A DNA stretch of 64,000 bases from Pseudomarimonas salicorniae (GTDB lineage Bacteria > Pseudomonadota > Gammaproteobacteria > Xanthomonadales > Xanthomonadaceae): the NCBI RefSeq assembly GCF_023156535.1, contig NZ_JALNMH010000002.1:248001-312000 (forward strand), given 5' to 3'. The translations under genes were made by a program, and so were the position numbers. The notes beneath the pieces are model-generated. The model was given only the letters and a program-made list of their open reading frames with translations. It had not been told where the DNA came from and did no database searches. Below, piece after piece: positions 1 to 8,913 of this stretch; position 1 is the first letter of the stretch; every line of letters starts with the position of its first letter.

Positions 1-1694
1 TGCACATCGTCGACCTCGACGCCGACGCCGTGCACGAGCGCGCCCGGATCGCCGGCATCAACCTTCGCCGGATCGATGGCCGTTCGCTTGGCATCAGCCT
101 TGACGAGACCACCACTGCCGCCGACCTGCGCGCGCTGGCGTCGCTGTTCGAGGTGGACCTCGATGTGGAGAAGCTGGACGCCGGGGTCGACGACGCGCTG
201 CCCGCGGGCCTTGCACGCACGTCGGACTTCCTCAGCCATCCGGTGTTCAACACCCACCACAGCGAGCACGAGATGCTGCGCTACCTGCGCCAGCTGGCCG
301 ACAAGGACCTGGCGCTGGACCGGACGATGATCCCGCTCGGCTCGTGCACGATGAAGCTCAACGCCACCGCCGAGATGATTCCGGTGACCTGGCCGGAATT
401 CGCCCGCATCCATCCGCTGGCCCCGGCCGAGCAGACCGAAGGCTATGCCCAGCTGATCGCCGAGCTGGAGGCCATGCTGGTCGAGTGCACCGGCTACGAC
501 GCGGTCAGCCTGCAGCCGAACTCCGGTGCCCAGGGCGAGTACGCCGGCCTGTTGGCGATCCGCGCCTATCACCTGGCCAACGGCCAGGCGCAGCGCGACA
601 TCTGCCTGATCCCCGAGTCGGCCCACGGCACCAATCCGGCCAGCGCACAGATGTGCGGCATGACCGTGGTGGTGACCAAGTGTGATGCCAACGGCAACGT
701 CGACCTTGAGGACATCCGCGCCAAGGCCGAGAAATACAGCGACCGTCTTGCCGCGCTGATGATCACCTACCCGTCCACGCACGGCGTGTTCGAGGAAGAC
801 ATCGTCGCCATCTGCGAGGTGATCCACCAGCACGGCGGCCAGGTCTACACCGACGGCGCCAACATGAACGCGCTGGTCGGCGTGGCCAAGCCCGGCAAGT
901 GGGGCTCGGACGTGTCGCACCTCAACCTGCACAAGACTTTCTGCATCCCGCACGGCGGCGGCGGCCCGGGTGTCGGCCCCTGCGCGGTCAAGGCGCATCT
1001 CGCCCCCTACCTGCCGAAGACCTTCGGCGGCGAGGGTAAGGTCGGCATGGTGAGCGCGGCGACCTACGGTAGCGCCTCGATCCTGCCGATCAGCTGGATG
1101 TACATCACGCTGATGGGCGCCCACGGTCTGCGCCGGGCGACCCAGGTCGCCCTGCTCAACGCCAACTACGTGGCCAAGCGCCTGGCACCGCACTACGAGA
1201 CGCTGTACACCGGCCGCAATGGCCTGGTCGCCCACGAGTGCATTCTCGACCTGCGGCCGATCAAGGACGCCACCGGCATCGGTGCCGAGGATGTCGCCAA
1301 GCGGCTGATCGATTTCGGCTTCCACGCCCCGACCCTGAGCTTCCCGGTGGCCGGCACCCTGATGGTGGAGCCGACCGAGTCGGAGTCGCTGCACGAGCTG
1401 GACCGCTTCATCGACGCCATGATCCAGATCCGCGACGAGATCCGTGCGGTGGAGGATGGCAAGCTGGACCGCGAGGACAACCCGCTGAAGAACGCCCCGC
1501 ACACGGCGACCATGGCCATGGCCAGTGAATGGACCCACGGCTACCCCCGGGAGCTGGCGGTGTTTCCGCTGGCCAGCCTGCGCCAGTACAAGTACTGGCC
1601 GCCGGTGGCGCGCGTCGACAACGTCTACGGTGACAAGAACATCATGTGCGCCTGTATCCCGGTGGACGCTTTCAAGGAAGAGGTGGCGGGATAG
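1..1694 (+). CDS. gcvP: Glycine dehydrogenase (decarboxylating), P-protein, C-terminal part
   Basis: PLP-dependent P-protein of the glycine cleavage system. It decarboxylates glycine and passes the aminomethyl group to the lipoyl H-protein in the cytoplasm. The gene enters from the left edge; the frame is open from base 3 and about 563 residues are visible. The PLP lysine sits in [16 protein letters not shown], at about residue 311 of the fragment (codon at 933-935). By comparison with the usual ~955-residue enzyme, about 395 N-terminal residues are missing. The motif [10 protein letters not shown] and the C-terminal [11 protein letters not shown] block are intact. A strong intrinsic terminator follows 29 bp after the stop, so this is the last gene of its transcript. 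Identity is secure; the truncation is only the window edge. Confidence 0.97.
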   Translation, partial: HIVDLDADAVHERARIAGINLRRIDGRSLGISLDETTTAADLRALASLFEVDLDVEKLDAGVDDALPAGLARTSDFLSHPVFNTHHSEHEMLRYLRQLADKDLALDRTMIPLGSCTMKLNATAEMIPVTWPEFARIHPLAPAEQTEGYAQLIAELEAMLVECTGYDAVSLQPNSGAQGEYAGLLAIRAYHLANGQAQRDICLIPESAHGTNPASAQMCGMTVVVTKCDANGNVDLEDIRAKAEKYSDRLAALMITYPSTHGVFEEDIVAICEVIHQHGGQVYTDGANMNALVGVAKPGKWGSDVSHLNLHKTFCIPHGGGGPGVGPCAVKAHLAPYLPKTFGGEGKVGMVSAATYGSASILPISWMYITLMGAHGLRRATQVALLNANYVAKRLAPHYETLYTGRNGLVAHECILDLRPIKDATGIGAEDVAKRLIDFGFHAPTLSFPVAGTLMVEPTESESLHELDRFIDAMIQIRDEIRAVEDGKLDREDNPLKNAPHTATMAMASEWTHGYPRELAVFPLASLRQYKYWPPVARVDNVYGDKNIMCACIPVDAFKEEVAG

Positions 1695-1722
1695 GGATAG
1701 CCCGCCCCAACAGGGATGTGCC

Positions 1723-1754
1723 CGACGCCCCGGTTCGCCGGGGCGTCGTCTTTT
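1723..1754 (+). terminator. Intrinsic terminator after gcvP
   Basis: Perfect 11-bp stem (CGACGCCCCGG / CCGGGGCGTCG) closed by a TTCG tetraloop and followed by TCTTTT. It lies 29 bp after the gcvP stop. This is the clearest canonical Rho-independent terminator in the window. Confidence 0.9.
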
Positions 1755-1792
1755 GTGGACCCCGTAAGGCGCCGAGTTGGGGGGGAAACTTC

Positions 1793-2517
1793 GGGCGCAT
1801 TTTTGCCCTTCGCCCTGGCCGGCGAATGGGGCCTTTGTTCTGTATCCAGAGCCGGATCAAGATCAACATCAAGGGCGTTTCGAACCGTCCTTCGGCCGGC
1901 CCGAGTCACTTCTCTTTGCGTGCCCAAAGAGAAGTAACCAAGAGAAAGGGCACCCCGGTCAGGCGCCTTCCGGGCTTCCTGCCCTCCAGGTACGCGTGCG
2001 GGCTCCGAGGGTTCGCCGACAGCGCATCCTGCGCTGGGCGAACGCGAGCACGTCCCTATGCTCGCCCCTGCGGACCTTGTTCTCCGCCCGCCGCCAGACA
2101 GGGGCCCCATTGATCGGCCATCCTGGCCGCACAGCCCGTGGGCTGGTCGGGCAAGCCTTTTCAGGCGGCGTGTCGCGGAACGCGGCCCTCGAATCTCAAA
2201 GACCTCAACGCGCGTGGGTCCCGTGTGCAGCGCCGAGTAGCGCAGGAAACCGGCGGGGAAAGGCGTGGATGTTTGAGCGCATGGATGCGCGAGTTCACGC
2301 CGGCCGCCGGGTTCCGAGCAACGCAGGGCACCGGCATTGCGCAGCAATGACGGCGCGGAAGTCGGGTCGGCTTCTCTTTGGTTACTTTCTCTTGCCGACC
2401 AAGAGAAAGTGACTCGGGCCGACCGCAGGTCGGTCTGAAAGCTCTTGATCCTGTTCTTGATCTGGCTTCGCCCGAAAGGCCCATTCGCCGGCCAGGGCGG
2501 ACGGCAAGGATGCGCCC
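1793..2517. repeat. Large intergenic repeat element, copy 1 (725 bp)
   Basis: Fills most of the 908-bp gap between gcvP and purD. Related copies lie at 42642-43481 and 54018-54925. The outer ~150 bp at each end form a long imperfect inverted repeat that begins GGGCGCAT. Inside each arm lies an A/T-richer hairpin: CTTCTCTTTG-N6-CAAAGAGAAG on the left and CTTTCTCTT-N7-AAGAGAAAG on the right. The core holds further hairpins, for example GTTCGCC...GGCGAAC enclosing AGCGCA-TCC-TGCGCT, and GCGAGCA-N6-ATGCTCGC-like arms. Several frames stay open by GC bias, but none has a ribosome site or a recognisable protein. No transposase is present. It is either a non-autonomous mobile element or a structured noncoding element. 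Confidence 0.8.
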
Positions 2518-2602
2518 AATCCAGCCGCCCGAACCAACCCTCCAGGCCGCGGCGGGGCCGCGGCCGTTACAATGCGCGCCTTTCCCGCCTCGGGTGCTTG
2601 TG

Positions 2603-3883
2603 ATGAAGGTACTGCTGATCGGATCGGGTGGGCGCGAGCACGCGCTGGCCTGGAAGCTGGCGCAATCGGAGCGCGTGCAGGAGGTGCTGGTCGCACCGGG
2701 CAATGCCGGCACGGCGCGCGAGGACAAATGCCGCAACGTGCCGGTCAAGGCCACCGATCTCGACGCGCTGGTCGACCTCGCCCGCGCCGAGCAGGTGGCG
2801 CTAACCGTGGTCGGACCGGAGGCACCTCTGGTCGCCGGCATCGTCGACCGCTTCCGCGAGGCCGGGCTCCGCATTTTCGGACCGACCGCAGGGGCGGCCC
2901 AGCTTGAAGGCAGCAAGGCCTTCGCCAAGGACTTCCTGCGCCGTCACAACATCCCCACGGCCGCCTACGAGGTGTTCACCGAGGTGGCGCCGGCGATCGC
3001 CTACCTGCGCCGGCGCCGGGCGCCGATCGTGGTCAAGGCCGATGGCCTGGCCGCCGGCAAGGGCGTGATCGTCGCCAAGACGCTGGACGTGGCCGAAGCC
3101 GCGGTCCACGAGATGCTTTCCGGCAATGCCTTCGGCGAGGCCGGCGCGCGGGTGGTGATCGAGGAGTTCCTCGAGGGCGAGGAGGCCAGCTTCATCTGTA
3201 TGGTCGACGGCCTTCATGCGCTGCCCATGGCGACCAGCCAGGACCACAAGCGGGTCGGCGACGGTGACAGCGGTCCGAACACCGGCGGCATGGGCGCCTA
3301 TTCGCCGGCGCCGGTGGTCGACGAGGCGGTGCACAAGCGGGTCATGCGCGACGTCATCGAGCCCACCGTGCGCGGCATGGCCGAGGACGGTCACCCGTTC
3401 ACCGGCTTCCTCTACGCCGGACTGATGATCGACGAGACCGGCGCACCGCGGGTGATCGAGTTCAACGTGCGTTTCGGCGACCCGGAGACGCAGCCGGTGA
3501 TGATGCGGCTGGAGTCGGATCTGGTGGACCTGGTCGAGGCCGCGCTCGATGGCCGCCTCGACAGCGCCCGCGCCGAGTGGGACCCGCGCCCGGCGCTTGG
3601 CGTGGTGATGGCCGCCGCCCGCTACCCCAACGCACCGCGCACCGGCGACCTGATCGAGGGCCTGGACGCCAAGCTCCCGAAGGGTAGCAAGCTGTTCCAC
3701 GCCGGAACCGCCCTTGACGACTCCGGCCGCGTGGTCACCGCGGGCGGCCGCGTGCTTTGCGCCACCGCGCTCGGCGAGGACATCGAGGAAGCCCGCGAAA
3801 CGGCCTACGCGGCCGTCAAGCAGGTCCACTGGGAAGGCGCCTTCCATCGCAGCGACATCGGCTGGCGCGCGCTCGACCGCTAG
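2603..3883 (+). CDS. purD: Phosphoribosylamine--glycine ligase
   Basis: GAR synthetase joins glycine to 5-phosphoribosylamine using ATP, the second step of purine synthesis. The protein has 426 residues, the normal length. It starts MKVLLIGSGGREHALAWKL, the PurD N-terminal nucleotide-fold signature. The ATP-grasp domain shows VVKADGLAAGKGVIVA and the GGMGAYSP and FNVRFGDPETQ motifs. I chose the ATG at 2603; an in-frame upstream extension runs into the repeat element and is not credible. It is monocistronic here, convergent with the phosphatase gene that ends at 4086. A palindromic element fills the gap. Confidence 0.97.
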   Translation: MKVLLIGSGGREHALAWKLAQSERVQEVLVAPGNAGTAREDKCRNVPVKATDLDALVDLARAEQVALTVVGPEAPLVAGIVDRFREAGLRIFGPTAGAAQLEGSKAFAKDFLRRHNIPTAAYEVFTEVAPAIAYLRRRRAPIVVKADGLAAGKGVIVAKTLDVAEAAVHEMLSGNAFGEAGARVVIEEFLEGEEASFICMVDGLHALPMATSQDHKRVGDGDSGPNTGGMGAYSPAPVVDEAVHKRVMRDVIEPTVRGMAEDGHPFTGFLYAGLMIDETGAPRVIEFNVRFGDPETQPVMMRLESDLVDLVEAALDGRLDSARAEWDPRPALGVVMAAARYPNAPRTGDLIEGLDAKLPKGSKLFHAGTALDDSGRVVTAGGRVLCATALGEDIEEARETAYAAVKQVHWEGAFHRSDIGWRALDR

Positions 3884-3901
3884 GCGGCGCGGGGGCGGTT
3901 C

Positions 3902-4077
3902 GGGCGCAAAGCGGCCATTGCCGCAGTCAAACTGTGGGAGCGCCCTTGGGCGCGACCGCGGCGCTTCGGATTCACCTCGGACCGCGGCCAGAGCGGAACT
4001 CCGCGGTCGCGCCCAAGGGCACTCCCACAGAACATCGGCCCAATTGATGCACCGGGGCGAAGGCGAACGTGGCGCCC
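3902..4077. repeat. Intergenic palindromic element (97-bp hairpin core)
   Basis: The core at 3933-4029 is a long inverted repeat. Its arms begin TGTGGGAGCGCCCTTGGGCG and end with the near-complement CGCCCAAGGGCACTCCCACA. The flanks GGGCGCAAAG...ATTGCC (3902-3922) and GGCGAAGGCGAACG...GCGCCC (4056-4077) are inverted versions of the end module found on the other elements in this window. A second copy of the core is at 28402-28499. The element sits between the convergent genes purD and the PP2C phosphatase, so it may act as a two-way terminator. Confidence 0.8.
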
Positions 4078-4085
4078 GCCCCGCC

Positions 4086-5933
4086 CTAGCCCAACCCATC
4101 CGCCAGACTGCCGGGCCGCAGCCAGGCAAGGCACATGACCGTGATGTCGTCGGACTGCTCGGCGCCGCGCGCGAAGGCCTGGACGGCATCGACCACGGCG
4201 GCGTCGATGGCTGCTGCGTCACCGCTGGCTGCGGACAGTGACTCGACCAGGCGGGCGTAGCCGAACTCGACGTTGTCCGGGTCCATGGCCTCGTTGACGC
4301 CATCGGTGTAGATGAACAGGCGGTCGCCCGGCTGCAGGTGCAGGCGGGTCGAGGCGTAGGGCAGGCCGTCCATGGCGCCAAGCACGACCTGCTGCTCGAG
4401 GCGCAGCTCGCGCACGCTGCGCTGCGGACCCTCGATCAGCATCGGCGGGTTGTGTCCGGCATTGACCAGTTCCAGCTCGCCGCTGGCGGTGTCCAGCACC
4501 CCGAACAGGGCGGTGACGAACATCGATTCGTCATTGCCGGCACTCAACTCGTCGTTGGCGCGGGCGACGATCTCGCCGGGGTCGCTGAATACGCTGGCCG
4601 CGGTCTTGATCACGCTCTTGGCCTTGACCATGAACAGGCCCGCCGGCACGCCCTTGCCGGACACGTCGGCGATCACGAAGGCCAGCCGATGCGTATCCAG
4701 CCAGAAGAAGTCATAGAAGTCGCCACCCACGGTCTTGGCGGGAATCAGCTGGGCATGCAGGTCGACCACACCGGCACCGTCGCCGAAGTCCCGCGAAAGC
4801 ATGCTGGACTGGATCGAGGCGGCCAGCTTCAGCGATGCGTCGATCTCGCGGATGTACTTGCGCTCCTTCTCCGCCGCCGCTTCCAGGGCGCGCAACATGT
4901 CGTTCATCTCGCGGCCGAGGTGACCGATCTCGTCGCGGCCCTCTGCGCTGGTCCGAAGGCGCAGGTCGCTGCTGCGGCTGATCTGGTTGACCTCGGCGCT
5001 GAGCTGCAGGATCCGGCGCAGGACCACGTTGTTCAACAGCAGGACCAGGGCGGCGAGGATGGCCACCGCCGCCAGCATGAAGACGCCGAGCAGGTAGCGC
5101 AGGCTGAGCTGGCCCTGACGATGGATCGGTCGGTCCTGGCTGACCTCGACCAGCGCCAGGGTCTCGCCACCCGGCCCCTCGATCAGGAAGTAGCCGGCGA
5201 TCCGCTCTTCGCCGAGGGCCTTGATCAGGCTTCCCGACGGGGAGCGACCGAGTGCGACAGCAAGGCGCGCCGGCTCGCCCTGCCAGCCCTCCGGCCCGGC
5301 AGGACTCACGGCAAGGCTCAGCCCGACGCGATCCGACAGCCGGGCCATGAAGTCCTCGTCCAGCAGGCGGACAAGGATCACGCTGCCGCGACTCGCCCGC
5401 TGCTCATCGCTGTCGAGCACCGGGGATCCCGCCATGATCAGCAGCTGGCCACCGTCGGCGAGCAAGCCGACCTGGCCACCGGCCTCCTTGGACGGGGCAG
5501 CGAGCGCAGGATGGGCGTCGATCAGGGCGCGCATCCGTGCGTCGGGCTCGATGGTGGCGTCTTCCGCGCCCGGATCGAGCTGCTCGCCGAAGCGGATCCC
5601 GCCGGCGTGGGCGCGCACGGCCAGCAGGTCGATGCCGAGGCGCTCCAGCCCCTCGGCGCCGAGGCGCAGGCTGCGCTCGACGAAGCCGGAATCGCCGCTT
5701 TCCATCCAGTCGTAGAGATCGGTCCAGGAGCCCCAGTCGCGGGCGCTGGCGCGCACCGCCTGCATCTCCTGCTCCAGCGCCGCGCGCACCCGCTGCACGT
5801 TGCGCTGCATGTGCTGCTCCTCGATCTGCGCGAAGCCGCGCGAGATGACGCCCGACATCAGCAGGTACAGGGCGGTCAACAACAGCGCCATGACCGGCAC
5901 CAGCACGGCGATCACCTTCATGCGCAGGGACAC
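4086..5933 (-). CDS. Membrane-anchored CHASE4-HAMP-PP2C (SpoIIE-type) phosphatase
   Basis: Predicted sensor phosphatase of 615 residues. A membrane segment at about 9-29 is followed by a periplasmic domain with the CHASE4-like signature RASARDWGSWTDLYDWM. A second membrane segment lies at about 278-303, then a HAMP linker (about 305-355), a short coiled coil, and a C-terminal PP2C/SpoIIE domain. That domain shows GGDFYDFFWL, ADVSGKGVPAG, AGHNPPML, YTDGVNEA and SDDITVMCL, so the metal-binding aspartates are present. The start is GTG at 5933 because GAGGAG precedes it by 5 bp; an ATG four codons later is the alternative. Such proteins usually dephosphorylate an anti-sigma-factor antagonist, but no partner gene lies nearby, so its target is unknown. 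Confidence 0.88.
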   Translation of the reverse strand: MSLRMKVIAVLVPVMALLLTALYLLMSGVISRGFAQIEEQHMQRNVQRVRAALEQEMQAVRASARDWGSWTDLYDWMESGDSGFVERSLRLGAEGLERLGIDLLAVRAHAGGIRFGEQLDPGAEDATIEPDARMRALIDAHPALAAPSKEAGGQVGLLADGGQLLIMAGSPVLDSDEQRASRGSVILVRLLDEDFMARLSDRVGLSLAVSPAGPEGWQGEPARLAVALGRSPSGSLIKALGEERIAGYFLIEGPGGETLALVEVSQDRPIHRQGQLSLRYLLGVFMLAAVAILAALVLLLNNVVLRRILQLSAEVNQISRSSDLRLRTSAEGRDEIGHLGREMNDMLRALEAAAEKERKYIREIDASLKLAASIQSSMLSRDFGDGAGVVDLHAQLIPAKTVGGDFYDFFWLDTHRLAFVIADVSGKGVPAGLFMVKAKSVIKTAASVFSDPGEIVARANDELSAGNDESMFVTALFGVLDTASGELELVNAGHNPPMLIEGPQRSVRELRLEQQVVLGAMDGLPYASTRLHLQPGDRLFIYTDGVNEAMDPDNVEFGYARLVESLSAASGDAAAIDAAVVDAVQAFARGAEQSDDITVMCLAWLRPGSLADGLG

Positions 5934-6075
5934 GGGGACTCCTCGGGGGACGGCGGATGCCGGGGCGCCGCCAAGCTAATCGGCGACCGCCGGCACGGCA
6001 AGGGCGTTCGGGGCGGGAATTTCCCGCCCCGAACGGCAGCATTGCTATGCTCGCCCGTCAGCGCCCGGAGGCCCC

Positions 6076-7959
6076 ATGTCTGGTCAGAGCCAGTTCGCCC
6101 TGCTGCAGTCCCGCCGCTTCCTGCCCTTCTTCTGCACCCAGGCGCTGGGCGCCTTCAACGACAACGTATTCAAGAATGCGCTGATCATCCTGATCGCGTT
6201 CCAGGGCGCCACCCTTGCCGGCCTTGCCTCGACCGAACTCACCATCGCCGCCGCCGGCATCTTCATCCTGCCGTTCTTCCTGTTCTCGGCGACCTTCGGC
6301 CAGCTCGCCGACAAGTACGACAAGTCGCGGCTGATCCGCGCGGCCAAGCTGCTCGAGATCGGGGTGATGGGCCTTGCCGCACTGGGCTTTGCCCTCGGCT
6401 CGATCGAGCTGCTGCTCGGCGTGCTGTTCCTGATGGGCACGCAGAGCACGCTGTTCGGCCCGGCCAAGTACGGCATCCTGCCCCAGCACCTCGCCCCCGA
6501 GGAGCTGGTCGGCGGCAATGGCCTGATCGAAAGCGCGACCTTCCTGACCATCCTGCTCGGTACGATGACCGGCGGCATCCTGATCGCCCTGCAGCCGAGC
6601 GGCCCGATCATCGTCTCGGTCAGCGTGGTCCTGATTGCGGTCATCGGCTATCTGGCCAGCCGGGCCATCCCGCCGGCCCCGCCCAGCGCCCCCGACCTTG
6701 CGATCAACTGGAATCCGCTGAGCGAGACCTGGCGCAACCTGCGCTTCCTGTCCGGCAACCGGACGGTGTTCCTCTCGGTGCTGGGGATCAGCTGGTTCTG
6801 GTTCTTCGGCGCCACCATCCTCCAGGTCCTGCCGAGCTATACCAAGGACATCCTCGGCGGCAGCGAGCAGGTGGCCACCCTCGTGCTGGTGCTGTTCTCG
6901 CTCGGCATCGGTATCGGCTCCCTGCTCTGCGAGAAGCTCTCGCATCGCACGGTCGAGATCGGCCTTGTTCCGCTCGGTGCGGCCGGCATGACCCTGTTTG
7001 GCGTCGACCTGTACCTGGCCCATCCCGAGGCAGCCGGCGCGCTGGACCTCGGCGCCCGGGCCTTCGCCGAGCGCGAGGGCAGCTGGCGGGTCATGCTCGA
7101 CCTGGTGCTGATCGGCCTGTTCGGCGGCTTCTTCATCGTGCCGCTGTACGCCCTGGTGCAGCAGCGCGCCGAGCGCGCGCACATCTCCCGCGTGATTGCC
7201 GGCAACAACATCCTCAATGCCGCCTTCATGGTGGTCTCGGCCCTGCTGTCCATCCTGTTGCTGAAGTGGCTGACGATCCCCGAGCTGCTGCTGGCCACCG
7301 CCCTGCTCAATGCGGTGGTGGCCGTCTACATCTTCAGCCTGGTGCCCGAGTTCGCCATGCGCTTCGTCGCCTGGGGCCTGGTCAACCTGCTCTATCGGGT
7401 CGAGGTCCGCGGCGTCGAGCGGCATGTGCCGGACGAGGGGCCGGCGCTGCTGGTCTGCAACCACGTGAGCTATGTCGACGCCCTGGTGCTGGGCGGCTCG
7501 ATCCCGCGGCCGGTGCGCTTCGTCATGTACTACAAGATCCACCGGATCCCGCTGCTCGGCTGGCTGTTCCGCACGGCGCGGACCATCCCCATCGCCGGGG
7601 CCAAGGAAGATCCGGCGCTGATGGAGAAGGCCTTCGAGGAGGTGCGCTCCGCCCTGCGCGCCGGCGAGATCGTCGGCATCTTCCCCGAGGGCGCGCTGAC
7701 CCGCGATGGCCAGATCGCGCCGTTCCGCGGGGGCGTCGAGCGGATTCTCGCCGAGACCCCGGTGGCGGTGGTGCCGATGGCCATCACCGGGCTCTGGGAG
7801 AGCATGTGGAGCCGGCGCGATTCGCGGCTCGGCCGCATGCGCGTGCCGCGGAGGCTGCGCGCGCACATCGGGGTGGTGGCGGGCCCCGCCCTGCCGCCGA
7901 CCTCCAGCGCGGCCGAGCTTGAGGAAGCGGTCCGCGCCCTGCGTGGGGATCGCGCCTAG
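6076..7959 (+). CDS. MFS lysophospholipid transporter fused to a PlsC acyltransferase
   Basis: A 627-residue inner-membrane fusion. Residues 1 to ~420 are a 12-helix major facilitator domain of the LplT type (start SRRFLPFFCTQALGAFNDNVFKNAL). Residues ~430-627 are a PlsC-type acyltransferase with the catalytic HX4D motif in NHVSYVDALV (about 461) and the acceptor motif FPEGALTRDG (about 535). The inferred role is to flip lysophospholipid inward and re-acylate it, a membrane repair cycle. Related Aas-type proteins often carry a third, AMP-forming acyl-ACP synthetase domain. It is absent here, and the reading frame stops cleanly after the acyltransferase. CGGAGG lies 6 bp before the ATG. The gene stands alone, divergent from the phosphatase. 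Confidence 0.88.
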   Translation: MSGQSQFALLQSRRFLPFFCTQALGAFNDNVFKNALIILIAFQGATLAGLASTELTIAAAGIFILPFFLFSATFGQLADKYDKSRLIRAAKLLEIGVMGLAALGFALGSIELLLGVLFLMGTQSTLFGPAKYGILPQHLAPEELVGGNGLIESATFLTILLGTMTGGILIALQPSGPIIVSVSVVLIAVIGYLASRAIPPAPPSAPDLAINWNPLSETWRNLRFLSGNRTVFLSVLGISWFWFFGATILQVLPSYTKDILGGSEQVATLVLVLFSLGIGIGSLLCEKLSHRTVEIGLVPLGAAGMTLFGVDLYLAHPEAAGALDLGARAFAEREGSWRVMLDLVLIGLFGGFFIVPLYALVQQRAERAHISRVIAGNNILNAAFMVVSALLSILLLKWLTIPELLLATALLNAVVAVYIFSLVPEFAMRFVAWGLVNLLYRVEVRGVERHVPDEGPALLVCNHVSYVDALVLGGSIPRPVRFVMYYKIHRIPLLGWLFRTARTIPIAGAKEDPALMEKAFEEVRSALRAGEIVGIFPEGALTRDGQIAPFRGGVERILAETPVAVVPMAITGLWESMWSRRDSRLGRMRVPRRLRAHIGVVAGPALPPTSSAAELEEAVRALRGDRA

Positions 7960-7988
7960 CTCGGCAGCCCTGCCCAGCCCGGCCCCGA

Positions 7989-8069
7989 GCCGTTCGTGCC
8001 GAGGTATCGAAGCACGAACGGCCTGCCGAGAGCCGAGGCTTCGCCCTTCGATACCTCAGGGCGAACGGC
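7989..8069. repeat. Palindromic repeat, TTCGATACCTCAGG family, copy 1
   Basis: About 80 bp with outer arms GCCGTTCG / CGAACGGC and inner inverted GAGGTATCGAAG / CTTCGATACCTC. A near-identical copy lies 182 bp away at 8171-8251, and a third, more divergent one is at 31835-31912. The two local copies fill most of the 351-bp gap between the convergent acyltransferase and DUF5706 genes. I see no ORF or promoter in the rest of that gap. Confidence 0.85.
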
Positions 8070-8170
8070 TTCGTTGAGCTGAGAGATGCGTTGGTGTTCG
8101 CCCGTCCGGGTCCATCAACGCGCCCAGCCACGCCGCGTGCATTCCACCCCGGAGTCCCGACCGCCCCGCA

Positions 8171-8251
8171 GCCGTTCGTGCTGAGGTATCGAAGCACGAA
8201 CGGCCTGTCTAGGTCCGAGGCTTCCCCCTTCGATACCTCAGGGCGAACGGC
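8171..8251. repeat. Palindromic repeat, TTCGATACCTCAGG family, copy 2
   Basis: Same structure and orientation as the copy at 7989-8069, with a few substitutions (for example GTGCTGAGG for GTGCCGAGG). The tandem pair lies between two convergent genes. Confidence 0.85.
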
Positions 8252-8310
8252 TTCGTCGTGCGGTAGGAGGCCTTGCCCTGCGGATCAAGACCGCTGCCGG
8301 GGCGGGAGGC

Positions 8311-8880
8311 CTACGTCCACGCCGCCACCACCGTATACAGCTGCGCTACGCAGGCCAGCACAAAGCCGGTCAGGAAGAACAGATAGGCCATGCGCAGCCA
8401 GGGGTACTTGTGGTGGGCCAGATACATGCCGAGGCCATACACGTCCTCCAGCACGGTCTGGTAGGCACGGCCGGGCATCATCCTCGCGGCCATCTCGTCC
8501 ATCCAGCGCTGCTGGTCGAGCGCGCTGAAGTGACCGAAGAACATCAGGTTGAAGCCGGGCGGAATCTCGCCCTGCAGCCGCTTCACGCCGCGAAACTTCG
8601 GCAGCACGGTGAAGATGGCGCAGAGCAGGGCCAGCATGGTGAATACCGATAGCACGATCAGGGCGAGACGGAACTCAGGGTCGTTGAGGCGGCCAAGGGC
8701 CAGGGTCAACACGATCGACGAAACCGTGATGATCATGCTCGCCTTGGTGTCGGCCATGGTCGAGAGCTGCACATGGTGCTGCTGGATCAGGCGCAGCAGG
8801 TGGTCGGAGCTGCTGCGTTCGGGCACCTGGGCCATGGTCGCGGCCGGCTTCGGTTTCAATGCCTCGACGGCTTCGCTCAT
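8311..8880 (-). CDS. DUF5706 / Pycsar-effector-family membrane protein (orphan)
   Basis: A 189-residue protein. After a variable N-terminus comes an amphipathic stretch DHLLRLIQQHHVQLSTMADTKA, then two membrane helices (about 58-77 and 85-105), a cytoplasmic segment, and a third helix near the C-terminus (about 165-185). The ADTKA-plus-helical-hairpin arrangement matches my recollection of DUF5706, the PycTM effector family of Pycsar anti-phage systems. That assignment is from pattern memory, not a search. No pyrimidine cyclase gene is adjacent. The start is the ATG at 8880 with GGAAGGGGAG just upstream. It is divergent from the lipoprotein hydrolase, 33 bp away, so the two may share a promoter region. 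Confidence 0.66.
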   Translation of the reverse strand: MSEAVEALKPKPAATMAQVPERSSSDHLLRLIQQHHVQLSTMADTKASMIITVSSIVLTLALGRLNDPEFRLALIVLSVFTMLALLCAIFTVLPKFRGVKRLQGEIPPGFNLMFFGHFSALDQQRWMDEMAARMMPGRAYQTVLEDVYGLGMYLAHHKYPWLRMAYLFFLTGFVLACVAQLYTVVAAWT

Positions 8881-8913
8881 ACTCCCCTTCCTCGCCCTGT
8901 CCGCGCCGTGCCA

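Noticed and set aside
1793-2517. Open frames inside the large repeat element as protein genes
   Set aside because: They lack ribosome sites, consist of repeat sequence, differ in length between copies and overlap hairpins. The repeats explain the openness.
4338-7922. A ~1190-codon open frame on the + strand, antisense to the PP2C gene and out of frame with the acyltransferase gene
   Set aside because: It is open only because high-GC codon use on the other frames removes stops. The opposite and overlapping frames code for clear protein families.
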